Assembly (NCBI RefSeq): GCF_003350475.1
Contig: NZ_QQAV01000001.1
Coordinates: 238,742 to 302,741 of the forward strand
Length of the DNA stretch: 64,000 bases
Direction: 5' to 3'
From: Pseudacidovorax intermedius
Lineage (GTDB): Bacteria > Pseudomonadota > Gammaproteobacteria > Burkholderiales > Burkholderiaceae_C
The first letter of the stretch is position 1. The number at the start of each line of letters is the position of its first letter. Under the pieces are notes generated by a model, which saw only the letters and a program-made list of their open reading frames with translations, ran no database searches and was not told the DNA's origin. The position numbers and the translations under genes were made by a program. Positions 10,415-18,896 of this stretch are shown here, piece after piece.

Positions 10415-11146
10415 GTGAGCACCACCCAGGACCTCGTCCACGCCATCAAGCGCGAACTCAAGGCGGCGCAGATGACCTACGCCGATCTGGCCGCGGCCCT
10501 CGGTCTGGCCGAATCCAGCGTCAAGCGCATGCTGGCCCGGGGCGACATGCCGCTGGCGCGCATCGACGCCATCTGCCGCGCCCTGCGCATCGACTTCGCG
10601 GACCTGGCGCGGCGCGTCGCCGACAGCCAGCCGCTGCTGCGCGAACTGACGCAGGAGCAGGAGCAGGCCGTGGTGCGCGACCGCAAGCTGCTGCTGGTGG
10701 CCATCAACGTGCTGAGCCAGTGGACGCTGGAGCAGATCGTCGGCACCTATCGGATCACCGAGGCCGAATGCATCGGCTACCTGGCGCAGCTGGACCGCAT
10801 CGGCATCATCGAGTTACGGCCGCTCAACCGCTACCGGCTCAAGGTGGCCAAGACCTTCCGCTGGCGGCCGCACGGGCCGGTGATGCAGTTCTTCCGCGAA
10901 GAGGTGGTGCTGGACTATTACGCAGGCGGCTTCGACGGCCCGGCCGAGGGCCTGCTGCTGGTGCACGGCTCCATCTCGCGGGCACTGGCGCCGGCCTTCC
11001 TGGAGCGGCTGCAGCGCGTGGCGCAGGACTTCGCCCAGCAGCACCAGACCGACCAGAAGCTGCCCGCCGGCGAGCTGGAGGGCTACACCCTGCTGCTGGC
11101 GATGCGCGAATGGGAATTCGGCCAGTTCACCCAGCTTCGGCGCTGA
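10415..11146 (+). CDS. XRE-type helix-turn-helix transcriptional regulator
   Basis: The 243-residue protein starts at GTG 10415. Residues about 5-60 form a Cro/CI-like HTH ('MTYADLAAALGLAESSVKRML'). The remaining 180 residues carry a winged-helix-like middle ('IVGTYRITEAECIGYLAQLDRIGII') and a C-terminal region of unknown ligand. It is divergent from the ceramidase/acyltransferase/PAP2 operon and has a palindrome almost at its own start, so it is the likely local regulator. The ligand is unknown; a lipid-derived signal is a guess from context. Confidence 0.8.
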   Translation: MSTTQDLVHAIKRELKAAQMTYADLAAALGLAESSVKRMLARGDMPLARIDAICRALRIDFADLARRVADSQPLLRELTQEQEQAVVRDRKLLLVAINVLSQWTLEQIVGTYRITEAECIGYLAQLDRIGIIELRPLNRYRLKVAKTFRWRPHGPVMQFFREEVVLDYYAGGFDGPAEGLLLVHGSISRALAPAFLERLQRVAQDFAQQHQTDQKLPAGELEGYTLLLAMREWEFGQFTQLRR

Positions 11147-11199
11147 CCCCGTTTCGATTGGGCTTGGCCGATCGCAGACCGGCCCCTAGAATCGCGCCC

Positions 11200-11425
11200 C
11201 GCAGGAGAACGCACCGCCCGCCTGCACAAGCCGGGCGGCGCTACCGAAGGCGCAAACTCCCATAAACGCTCAGGTCGGTCCGGCAACGGGCCCGTACTGC
11301 AACATCCATCACGCCGTCTGGAGAGCCGCCACGTCATGTGGCGCACCGAAGGAGCAAACCCGCCGCGAGCGCTGCGGGTGAAACTCTCAGGTACCAAGGA
11401 CAGGGGGAGCGGCAACCTGAACGCG
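11200..11425 (+). promoter_or_regulatory. Tandem glycine riboswitch
   Basis: Two aptamers in series. The first runs from AGGAGAACGC (11203) through 'CGCTACCGAAGGCGCAAACTCCC' split over 11229-11251 and 'AACGCTCAGGT' to 'TCTGGAGAG' (11337 or before). The second has 'GGCGCACCGAAGGAGCAAACC' around 11340-11360, 'GTGAAACTCTCAGGTACC' and 'GGACAGGGGGAGC' ending near 11411. These are the conserved glycine-aptamer cores. The element ends about 85 bp before the dadA start. GGAGCAA plus CCGCCGC (11351-11366) is complementary to 11430-11443, giving a possible alternative fold as the expression platform. Confidence 0.9.
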
Positions 11426-11508
11426 TCATGCGGCGGTTGCTCCTTTGTGCTCCAAGGACGAGTCCCCGCTGCCGCGTTCATGCGCTGCAACCTGAAAGGG
11501 GTTCTTCC

Positions 11509-12819
11509 ATGCGCGTGATCGTCCTCGGCGCCGGCCTGCTCGGCACCACCTCCGCCTACTTCCTCTCCCAGCTCGGCCACGACGTGACCGTCGTCGACCG
11601 CCAGGCCACGCCCGGCGCCGAGACCAGCTTCGCTAACGGCGGGCAGATCTCCGTCAGCCATGCCGAGCCCTGGGCCAACCCCGGCGCGCCGCTCAAGCTG
11701 CTGAAGTGGCTGGGCCGCGAAGATGCGCCCCTGCTCTTCCGCCTGCGGCCCGACCTGCGGCAATGGCTGTGGGGCCTATCTTTCCTGCGCGAATGCACCC
11801 CCGCGCGCACCCGCCACAACATCGAACAGATCGTGCGCCTGGGCACCTACAGCCGCGACGTGCTGCAGCAGCTGCGCCGCGACACCGGCATCGCCTACGA
11901 CCAGCGCACGCAGGGCATCCTGCACTTCTACACCTCGCAGAAGGAGTTCGACGCCGCCCTGGCGCCGGCCGAGCAGATGCGCCAGCTGGGCTGCGAGCGG
12001 CAGGTGATCGACGCCGACCAGGCCGTGCGCCTGGAACCCGCCCTGGCCCACATCCGCCCGCAGCTGGCCGGCGCGACCTACACCGCCGAGGACGAGTCGG
12101 GCGATGCCAACCGCTTCACCCGCGAACTGGCGAAGCAGGCCGAGGCCGCCGGCGTGCGCTTCCTGATGGGCCACACCATCACCGCGCTGCGCGAGGTGGC
12201 CGGCGAGATCGACCATGTGGAAGCCACCGACGCCGAAGGCCGCTACCAGCGCCTGCGCGCCGATGCCTACGTGCTGGCGATGGGCTCGTTCAGCCCGCTG
12301 ATGGCGGCGCCACTGGGCATCCGCCTGCCGATCTACCCGGCCAAGGGCTACTCGGTGACCATGCCGGTCAAGGACGCCAGCCGGGCGCACCAGGTCTCGC
12401 TGACGGACGACGAGTTCAAGCTGGTGTTCTCGCGCCTGACCGGCCCGCAGGGTGACCGGCTGCGCATCGCCGGCACGGCCGAGCTCAACGGCTACGACCG
12501 CGACCTGAACACGGTGCGCTGCGAGGCCATCGTGCGCCGCGTGGAACAGCTCTTTCCCGGTGCGGGCGACACGGCGCGGGCCCAGTTCTGGAGCGGCCTG
12601 CGTCCGGCCACGCCGAGCAACGTGCCGATCATCGGCGCCAGCCGCGTGGGCCGGCTGTTCCTCAACACCGGCCACGGCACGCTGGGCTGGACGCATGCCT
12701 GCGGCTCGGGCCAGTCCATCGCGCGCATCGTGAGCGGGCTGGCGCCGGAGGTGGATTTCGCTTTCACCGCCCACACCCGCCAGGCCGGCGCGCTCAGACC
12801 GCTCGCCAGCGCTGCCTGA
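11509..12819 (+). CDS. dadA: D-amino acid dehydrogenase (DadA family)
   Basis: The 436-residue FAD enzyme oxidatively deaminates D-amino acids (and in relatives glycine-type substrates) and passes electrons to the membrane chain. It begins with a dinucleotide-binding motif 'VIVLGAGLLGTTSAYFL' and 'TSFANGGQISVSHAEPWANP', typical of DadA, and ends with 'NTGHGTLGWTHACGSGQ'. The ATG at 11509 follows AAAGGGG. A tandem glycine riboswitch upstream implies induction by glycine, so this copy may serve glycine or D-alanine catabolism. A long in-frame extension upstream lies inside the riboswitch and is not coding. Confidence 0.93.
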   Translation: MRVIVLGAGLLGTTSAYFLSQLGHDVTVVDRQATPGAETSFANGGQISVSHAEPWANPGAPLKLLKWLGREDAPLLFRLRPDLRQWLWGLSFLRECTPARTRHNIEQIVRLGTYSRDVLQQLRRDTGIAYDQRTQGILHFYTSQKEFDAALAPAEQMRQLGCERQVIDADQAVRLEPALAHIRPQLAGATYTAEDESGDANRFTRELAKQAEAAGVRFLMGHTITALREVAGEIDHVEATDAEGRYQRLRADAYVLAMGSFSPLMAAPLGIRLPIYPAKGYSVTMPVKDASRAHQVSLTDDEFKLVFSRLTGPQGDRLRIAGTAELNGYDRDLNTVRCEAIVRRVEQLFPGAGDTARAQFWSGLRPATPSNVPIIGASRVGRLFLNTGHGTLGWTHACGSGQSIARIVSGLAPEVDFAFTAHTRQAGALRPLASAA

Positions 12820-12855
12820 TCTGATCCGACACACGGGCGCGCTATCGTCGGCGGC

Positions 12856-13467
12856 ATGACTGCCGCCCAACACCGCCGCCCCGTCGAATTGGCCAAGGCC
12901 TACCGCCTGCTCAACCACGGCCCGACCGTGCTGGTGAGCGCGGCGGCGGGCGGACGCCGCAACATCATGGCGGCCGCCTGGACGATGCCCCTGGACTTCG
13001 ATCCGCCCAAGGTGGCGGTGGTGCTGGACAAGAGCACCTACACCCGCGAACTGCTGGAGGCCAGCGGCGAATTCGTGCTGCAGGTGCCGGTGCGCGCGCA
13101 GCTGGACCTGTGCAACGCCCTGGGCAGCGTCTCGGGCCGGGATGCCGATGCGTCGGGCGGCGTCGACAAGTTCGCGGCCTATGGCCTCACCACCTTCGCC
13201 GGCAGCGCGACGGACGCACCGCTGCTGGAAGGCTGTGCCGCCTGGCTGGAATGCAGGCTGCTGCCCGAGCCGCCGATCCAGCAGCGCTACGACCTGTTCC
13301 TGGGCGAGGTGGTGGCCGCGCAGGCCGATGCGCGCGTCTTCTCGGACAGCCGCTGGCATTTCGATGGCCACGACACGCTGCGCACCCTGCACCATGTCGC
13401 GGGTGGGCACTTCCTGATCGACGGCGACGCGGCCGACGCGCAGCCGCTGGCACCGCTTCGGCGCTGA
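12856..13467 (+). CDS. Flavin reductase-like (flavoredoxin-type) FMN-binding protein
   Basis: The 203-residue protein has the split-barrel flavin reductase fold: 'GPTVLVSAAAGGRRNIMAAAWTMPLDFDPPKVAVVL' read in pieces over residues 21-60, 'SGEFVLQVP' and 'GCAAWLECRL'. Such proteins bind FMN and reduce it with NAD(P)H or act as small electron carriers. It follows dadA by 36 bp and may be co-transcribed with it under the riboswitch. A hairpin with a short T-run follows at 13474. Confidence 0.8.
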   Translation: MTAAQHRRPVELAKAYRLLNHGPTVLVSAAAGGRRNIMAAAWTMPLDFDPPKVAVVLDKSTYTRELLEASGEFVLQVPVRAQLDLCNALGSVSGRDADASGGVDKFAAYGLTTFAGSATDAPLLEGCAAWLECRLLPEPPIQQRYDLFLGEVVAAQADARVFSDSRWHFDGHDTLRTLHHVAGGHFLIDGDAADAQPLAPLRR

Positions 13468-13473
13468 ACCGGC

Positions 13474-13501
13474 CCGCCGCGCACTGCGGCGGTGCCTTTT
13501 G
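13474..13501 (+). terminator. Intrinsic terminator-like hairpin after the flavin reductase gene
   Basis: CCGCCGC (13474-13480), a GCACT loop and GCGGCGG (13486-13492) are followed by TGCCTTTTGT. The T-run is short, so strength is uncertain, but the site is at the expected end of the riboswitch-dadA-flavin reductase unit. Confidence 0.55.
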
Positions 13502-13574
13502 TACGCAATTTCGGCTGGCGATTGCGTGCAAACAATGAGCGCACGCTGGCACACGCCTTGCGTAGGTGTGCGGC

Positions 13575-14606
13575 ATGGATGCCATCGCCACGCCATCGCC
13601 CGCCGCCATCGAGCTCGTCGCGCTGACCAAGCGCTATGCGCAGGGCGCGCCGGCCGTCGATGCCATCGACCTGCGCATCGCCAGCGGCAGCTACTGCTGC
13701 CTGCTCGGCCCCTCGGGCTGCGGCAAGAGCACCACGCTGCGCATGATCGCGGGGCACGAATCGGTGACCGGCGGCGACATCCTGCTCGAGAACCGCAACA
13801 TCACCGACCTGCCCGCCGCCGCGCGCGGCACGGCCATGATGTTCCAGAGCTTCGCCCTCTTCCCGCACCTGTCGGCGCTGGACAACGTGGCCTTCAGCCT
13901 GAAGATGAAGGGCGTGGCCAAGGGCGAACGCCAGACCCGCGCGCAGGACCTGCTGGAGCGCGTCTCGCTCGGCCATCTGGCGCAGCGCAAGCCGGGTGAG
14001 CTGTCCGGCGGCCAGCAGCAGCGCGTGGCGCTGGCGCGGGCGCTGATCACGCAGCCGCGCGTGCTGTTGCTGGACGAGCCGCTCTCCGCCCTCGACCCCT
14101 TCCTGCGCGTGCAGATGCGCGCCGAGCTGCGCCGCTGGCAGAAGGAGCTGGGCCTGACCTTCATCCACGTCACGCATTCGCAGGAAGAGGCGATGGCGCT
14201 GGCCGACACCATGGTCGTGATGAACCATGGCCGCATCGAGCAGGTCGGCTCGCCGCACGAGGTCTACAACGCGCCGGCCACAGAATTCGTGGCCCGCTTC
14301 ATGGGCGGCCACAACGTCATCCAGACCGGCACGGGCAAGGTGGCCGTGCGCAACGACCACCTGCAGATCCAACCCACCGCAGACGATTCACCGGTCATGG
14401 CCGTGCCGGGCATGGGCGCCACCGTCACCGACGTCGAATACCAGGGCACCTACGTGCTGCTCGGCCTGCAGGCGCAGGACGCGGCCGGTGCCAACGGCGT
14501 GTCGGTGATGCTGCCCGAAGCCCGCTTCGCCGAACGGCCCTATGCCTTGGGCGAAGACGTGCACCTGTTCTGGGCGCCGCACCAGGCGCATGCACTGCCG
14601 GCCTGA
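13575..14606 (+). CDS. ABC transporter ATP-binding protein, spermidine/putrescine (PotA) type
   Basis: The 343-residue ATPase has Walker A 'GPSGCGKST' (about residue 48), signature 'LSGGQQQR', Walker B 'VLLLDEPLSALD', the H-loop 'VTHSQEEAMAL' and a C-terminal TOBE-like domain (about 245-343). It powers an importer whose binding protein and two permeases follow in order. An in-frame GTG nine bases upstream is possible, but the ATG at 13575 is preferred. Substrate specificity is inferred from the Pot-like layout; polyamines or other small organic cations are likely. Confidence 0.9.
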   Translation: MDAIATPSPAAIELVALTKRYAQGAPAVDAIDLRIASGSYCCLLGPSGCGKSTTLRMIAGHESVTGGDILLENRNITDLPAAARGTAMMFQSFALFPHLSALDNVAFSLKMKGVAKGERQTRAQDLLERVSLGHLAQRKPGELSGGQQQRVALARALITQPRVLLLDEPLSALDPFLRVQMRAELRRWQKELGLTFIHVTHSQEEAMALADTMVVMNHGRIEQVGSPHEVYNAPATEFVARFMGGHNVIQTGTGKVAVRNDHLQIQPTADDSPVMAVPGMGATVTDVEYQGTYVLLGLQAQDAAGANGVSVMLPEARFAERPYALGEDVHLFWAPHQAHALPA

Positions 14607-14687
14607 GGCACACGCCCCAGCCGTCGCCGCCCTTTCTTTTTTTCCAACCGCGCTCGCGCTTCCTCATCCCCCAAGAAGGAGTCCTCG

Positions 14688-15968
14688 ATGTCCGACACGC
14701 TCGATCCCCGCACCCCCGGCCTTTCGCGCCGCAGCCTGCTGCAAGGCGGCGCCGGCATGGCCGGCATCCTGGCCACGGGCGCGGCGCCCTTCGTCCATGC
14801 GCAGGAGAAGATGGTTCTGCGCTACCTGGGCACCGCGGTGAACCAGGACAAGGCCATCGCCGAGAAGTTCAAGGCCGACACCGGCATCGAGATCCAGTAC
14901 GTGGCCGTGACCACCGACGACGTGACCAAGCGCGCCGTCACCGCCCCCAACAGCTTCGACCTGATCGACACCGAGTTCTTCTCCCTCAAGAAGATCGTGC
15001 CCACCGGCAATCTGAAGGGCATCGACGTCAAGCGCGTGAAGAACGCCGACAAGATCACCTCGCTCTTCACCAAGGGCGAAGTCGCCGGCAAGGCCGTGGG
15101 CGACCAGGGCACGGCGCCCAAGAAGGTGATCTTCCTCGAAGGCGAGAAGAGCAAGGTCTTCGCCAAGGCGCCCACGCAGTGGATGACGCTGATCCCCACC
15201 ACCTACAACGCCGACACGCTGGGCATCCGCCCCGACCTGATCAAGCGCCCCATCGAGAGCTGGGCCGAGCTGCTCAACCCCGAGTTCAAGGGCAAGGCCG
15301 CGATCCTGAACATCCCGTCCATCGGCATCATGGACGCGGCGATGGTGGTGGAGGCCAAGGGCATCCACAAGTACAAGGACAAGGGCAACATGAGCAAGGC
15401 CGAGATCGACCTGACGATCAAGACGCTCATCGAGGCCAAGAAGGCCGGCCAGTTCCGCGCGCTGTGGAAGGACTTCAACGAGTCGGTCAACCTGATGGCC
15501 TCGGGCGAGGTTGTGATCCAGTCGATGTGGAGCCCCGCCGTGACGGCCGTGCGCAGCAAGGGCATCGACTGCGTGTTCCAGCCGCTCAAGGAAGGCTATC
15601 GCGCCTGGGCCTCGGGCTTCGGCCTGCCGGCCACGCTGTCGGGCAAGAAGCTCGACGCCGCCTACGAGTTCATCAACTGGTTCCTCGACGGCTGGGCCGG
15701 CGCCTACCTCAACCGCCAGGGCTACTACAGCGCCGTGCTGGAGACGGCCAAGGCCAAGATGGAGCCCTACGAATGGGCCTACTGGATGGAAGGCAAGCCG
15801 GCCACGCAGGACATCAAGAGCCCGCAGGGCGTGGTGATCGCCAAGGCGGGCAGCGTGCGCGACGGCGGCAGCTACGAGCAGCGCATGGGCGGCATCGCAT
15901 GCTGGAACGCCGTGATGGACGAGAACGAATACATGGTCCGGAAATGGAACGAATTCGTGGCCGCCTGA
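14688..15968 (+). CDS. ABC transporter substrate-binding protein, PotD/PotF type, Tat-exported
   Basis: The 426-residue periplasmic binding protein has a twin-arginine signal ('SRRSLLQGG', residues 13-21, then a hydrophobic run and an 'HAQ' cleavage-like site). A strong AAGGAG lies a few bases before the ATG. The mature domain has PotD-like features such as 'TWMTLIPTTYNADTLG' (with Q for T) and 'WFLDGWAGAYLNRQGYYS'. Tat export is less common than Sec export for this family and suggests folding before export. It delivers ligand to the two permeases downstream. Confidence 0.88.
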   Translation: MSDTLDPRTPGLSRRSLLQGGAGMAGILATGAAPFVHAQEKMVLRYLGTAVNQDKAIAEKFKADTGIEIQYVAVTTDDVTKRAVTAPNSFDLIDTEFFSLKKIVPTGNLKGIDVKRVKNADKITSLFTKGEVAGKAVGDQGTAPKKVIFLEGEKSKVFAKAPTQWMTLIPTTYNADTLGIRPDLIKRPIESWAELLNPEFKGKAAILNIPSIGIMDAAMVVEAKGIHKYKDKGNMSKAEIDLTIKTLIEAKKAGQFRALWKDFNESVNLMASGEVVIQSMWSPAVTAVRSKGIDCVFQPLKEGYRAWASGFGLPATLSGKKLDAAYEFINWFLDGWAGAYLNRQGYYSAVLETAKAKMEPYEWAYWMEGKPATQDIKSPQGVVIAKAGSVRDGGSYEQRMGGIACWNAVMDENEYMVRKWNEFVAA

Positions 15969-15987
15969 CGGCAGTCACGAATTCGAC

Positions 15988-16096
15988 CCCCAGGCTGCGC
16001 TTCGCTCCGCCTACCCCCTACAAGGGGGCGCACCCAGCGGCCCGGCAAAGCCGGTTCCGCGGGTGCTCCCGCAGCGGCTCGCTGCGCTTGCCGGGG
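15988..16096 (-). repeat. Dispersed intergenic repeat, copy A (partial, diverged)
   Basis: Contains CCCCCTACAAGGGGGCGCAC, then GCGGCCCGGCAAAGCCGGTTCC and GCGGGTG, the core of the six-copy family seen best at 37090, 53988 and 59154 (this copy in the reverse orientation). It sits in the 262-bp gap between the binding-protein and first permease genes. Its hairpins could attenuate read-through, which would favour binding protein over permease. I see nothing else in this gap. Confidence 0.65.
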
Positions 16097-16230
16097 TGAT
16101 CGCTCTTGTGGGTTGGAGCGGGCGCGTTGGGGTCATGCTGCCTTCGGCTCGCTTCGCTTTGCTTTGGCTGCTTTGACGCCACCCTGCTTCAACTTCCGCG
16201 CTTCGGCGCCTCTCCTCATCCCTGACTGCC

Positions 16231-17148
16231 ATGAGTGCTCCCGCATCCAGCGTCCATGCCTCCGCGCCGATGGAGGGCGGGGTCAAGCCCTGGTGGCAGG
16301 CGGCGCCGTTCGCGCTGGTGTTCCTGCTGTTCTTCGTGGTGCCGCTGGGGCTGATCGGCATGGTCAGCCTGTGGGACTTCAACGAGTACGAGCTGATTCC
16401 CGCCGTCTCGCTGCGCAACTACCTCGCGATCTTCGAGGGCTGCTCGCACCTGACGGACAACGGCGATCTCTGCGTGACGCTTTCGACGTATCTGTCGACC
16501 TTCAAGTTCTGCCTGCTGGTGTGGGCGATCACGCTGCTGCTGGGCTTTGCGGTGGCGTACTTCCTGGCCTTCCATGTGCGCTCGCCGGGCATGCAGACGC
16601 TGCTGTTCGTGCTGTGCACGGTGCCCTTCTGGACCAGCAACGTGATCCGCATGATCTCGTGGGTGCCGCTGCTGGGGCGCAACGGCCTGGTCAACCAGAC
16701 GCTGATGGGCCTGGGGCTGGTGCACGAGCCGGTGGAATGGCTGCTGTTCTCCGACTTCTCGGTAGTGCTCGCCTTCGTGCACCTCTACACCATGTTCATG
16801 ATCGTGCCCATCTTCAACAGCATGATGCGCATCGACCGCAGCCTGCTGGAAGCGGCCGACGACTGCGGCGCGTCCGGATGGCAGACGCTGTGGAACGTGA
16901 TCGTGCCGCTGTCGCGCACCGGCATCCTGATCGGCTCCATCTTCGTCATCACCATCGTCATGGGCGACTTCGTCACCATCGGCGTGATGGGCGGCCAGCA
17001 GATCGCCTCGGTGGGCAAGATCATCCAGGTGCAGACCAGCTACCTGCAGTTCCCGCTGGCAGCGGCCAACGCGGTGATCCTGCTCGCGGTGGTGCTGATG
17101 ATCATCTGGGGCCTCACGCGCGTGGTCGACATCCGGAAAGAGTTGTGA
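16231..17148 (+). CDS. ABC transporter permease, PotB type
   Basis: The 305-residue inner-membrane protein has six hydrophobic segments. The first is about residues 26-48 ('FALVFLLFFVVPLGLIGMVSL'-type). The EAA loop that docks with the ATPase reads 'LLEAADDCGASGWQTLWNVIVPLS' (about residues 206-229, split). It is the first of two permeases of the Pot-like importer. The gene order ATPase-binding protein-permease-permease is complete, and the transporter looks functional. Confidence 0.9.
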   Translation: MSAPASSVHASAPMEGGVKPWWQAAPFALVFLLFFVVPLGLIGMVSLWDFNEYELIPAVSLRNYLAIFEGCSHLTDNGDLCVTLSTYLSTFKFCLLVWAITLLLGFAVAYFLAFHVRSPGMQTLLFVLCTVPFWTSNVIRMISWVPLLGRNGLVNQTLMGLGLVHEPVEWLLFSDFSVVLAFVHLYTMFMIVPIFNSMMRIDRSLLEAADDCGASGWQTLWNVIVPLSRTGILIGSIFVITIVMGDFVTIGVMGGQQIASVGKIIQVQTSYLQFPLAAANAVILLAVVLMIIWGLTRVVDIRKEL

Positions 17149-17154
17149 CCCACC

Positions 17155-17232
17155 CCCGTGGCGCCTTCGGCGCCTCCCCCTCAAGGGGGCGGCACCCGCG
17201 GCCCGGCGGAGCCGGTTCCGCGGTGCCACCCG
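17155..17232 (-). repeat. Dispersed intergenic repeat, copy B (partial)
   Basis: GGCGCCTTCGGCGCC, then CCCCCTCAAGGGGGCGGCAC and GCGGCCCGGCGGAGCCGGTTCC: the same core as copy A. It fills most of the 123-bp gap between the two permease genes, unusual for permease pairs, which are normally tightly linked. Confidence 0.65.
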
Positions 17233-17271
17233 CGAAGACAGGCGATGCGAGAAAGACAGGAGTGATTTTTT

Positions 17272-18165
17272 ATGCAGGCTCGGGTTTCTGAGGCGCGCGC
17301 GCCGGGCTTCTGGCCGCTGGCGGCGGTGTTCGTGCTGTTCGTGCTGTTCCTGTACGGGCCGATGTTCACCATCTTCGTGCTGTCCTTCCAGGGGCCGGAG
17401 GGTGGGCTCACTTTTCCGATGCGGGGGGTGTCGCTGCACTGGTTCCGGCAACTGGCCGAGGGGCTGGGCACGGTGGACATCGGGGCGGCCTTCCGGCGCT
17501 CGCTGGCGCTGGGCACGGCGGTGATGGCGCTGACGGTGGGGCTGTCGGTGCTGGCGGGGCTGGCCTTCCGCAAGCGGCTGGCGGGTGGGGGCGCGCTCTT
17601 CTACGTGAGCATCGCCAGCCTGATCATGCCGTCCATCATCGTGTCGCTGGGCATCGGCCTGCAGTTCCGGCTGATCGACACCGGCCTCAAGTCGGCGCTC
17701 GGCGCGCTGGGCGCGGACGGCATGCTCGAAAATTACGGCACTGCGCTCGGCCTGTTCACCTCGGCCCTGGGCGCCCACCTCACCTGGACGCTGCCTTTCG
17801 GCCTGCTCATCATGTTCGCCGTGTTCAACCGCTTCAATCCCGCCTACGAGGAGGCCGCCCGCGACCTGGGCGCCACGCCGTGGCAGAGCTTCCGCCACGT
17901 GGTGCTGCCACTGATCGGTCCCTCCATCGTCGGCATCGGCATGTTCGGCTTCACGCTGAGCTGGGACGAGATCGCCCGCACCTCGCAGGCCATCGGCGAC
18001 GTCAACACCCTGCCGCTGGAGCTGCAGGGCCTGACCTCCACCGTCACCACGCCGGCCATCTATGCGCTGGGCACGGTCACCACCGTGGTGTCGCTGGGCG
18101 TGATGGGCCTCACCGTGGGCCTGGCGCTGCTGCTGCGCCGCCGCCAGACGCCGGGCCGCCGATGA
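17272..18165 (+). CDS. ABC transporter permease, PotC type
   Basis: The 297-residue inner-membrane protein is the partner of the preceding permease. It has six hydrophobic segments and the EAA loop 'YEEAARDLGATPWQSFRHVVLP' (about residues 192-213, read in parts). The ATG follows GACAGGAG with an AT-rich spacer. Its stop overlaps the ATG of the GntR gene (ATGA), so the regulator is made from the same message as the transporter. Confidence 0.9.
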   Translation: MQARVSEARAPGFWPLAAVFVLFVLFLYGPMFTIFVLSFQGPEGGLTFPMRGVSLHWFRQLAEGLGTVDIGAAFRRSLALGTAVMALTVGLSVLAGLAFRKRLAGGGALFYVSIASLIMPSIIVSLGIGLQFRLIDTGLKSALGALGADGMLENYGTALGLFTSALGAHLTWTLPFGLLIMFAVFNRFNPAYEEAARDLGATPWQSFRHVVLPLIGPSIVGIGMFGFTLSWDEIARTSQAIGDVNTLPLELQGLTSTVTTPAIYALGTVTTVVSLGVMGLTVGLALLLRRRQTPGRR

Positions 18166-18890
18166 CATCGGACGACAGTAGCCCTGCCGCCGCGACCACG
18201 GCGCTGACCGAGGCGCAGATGTACGAGCGCATCGTCTCGGCCATCCTCGACCACAAGCTGCCGCCGGGCACCAAGCTGGTGGAAGACAAGCTGGCCAGCG
18301 CCTTCGGCGTCTCGCGCACCCGCATCCGGCCGGTGCTGGTGCGTCTGGCCAACGAGCAGGTGGTCACGCTCACGCCCAACCGCGGCGCCACCATCGCCGA
18401 ACCCACGCAGGAAGAGGCGCGCGAGGTCTTCGGCGCGCGGCGGCTGATCGAGCCGACGCTGGTCGAGCTGTTCGTGGCCCGCGCCAGCGACGCCGATGTG
18501 CAGCGCCTGCGCGCCTCTGCCGAGGCCGAGGAGACGGCCCGCACCAGCGGCGACATGCGCCGCGCGATCCGGCTGGCGGGCGACTTCCACCTGGCCATCG
18601 CCGAGCGCTCGGGCAACCAGACGCTGGGCCGCATCCTGCGCGAGCTGATCTCGCGCACCTCGCTGATCCTGATGACCTACAGCTCGGCCCATGCCGACGA
18701 GCGCGAGGAGGCCACGGCCTGCGGCTGCCGCGAGCACCGGGCGCTGATCGACGCCATCCGCCTGCGCGACGCGCCGGAGGCGGCAAGGCGCATGCACGAG
18801 CACCTGACGCGGCTGGAGTCGCAGCTGGCCTTCGATTCGCGGCCGGAGACGGCCGGCGACCTGGCGCGGCTGCTGGGCGTGGTGGGCTGA
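18162..18890 (+). CDS. GntR-family (FadR/FCD subgroup) transcriptional regulator
   Basis: The 242-residue protein has an N-terminal winged HTH ('ASAFGVSRTRIRPVLVRLA', about residues 45-63) and a C-terminal all-helical FCD ligand domain with likely metal-binding His residues ('FHLAIAERSGN', 'EHRALIDAI'). The start overlaps the permease stop. As the last gene of the importer operon it probably regulates that operon in response to the imported compound or a product. The longer in-frame extension upstream is inside the permease gene and is a shadow. Confidence 0.9.
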   Translation: MTSDDSSPAAATTALTEAQMYERIVSAILDHKLPPGTKLVEDKLASAFGVSRTRIRPVLVRLANEQVVTLTPNRGATIAEPTQEEAREVFGARRLIEPTLVELFVARASDADVQRLRASAEAEETARTSGDMRRAIRLAGDFHLAIAERSGNQTLGRILRELISRTSLILMTYSSAHADEREEATACGCREHRALIDAIRLRDAPEAARRMHEHLTRLESQLAFDSRPETAGDLARLLGVVG

Positions 18891-18896
18891 GACGGC

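Noticed and set aside
11338..11508. Upstream extension of the dadA frame
   Set aside because: The region is the second aptamer and linker of the glycine riboswitch.
17880..18161. Upstream extension of the GntR frame into the permease gene
   Set aside because: GntR proteins begin near 18162, and the ATGA overlap is a standard operon joint.
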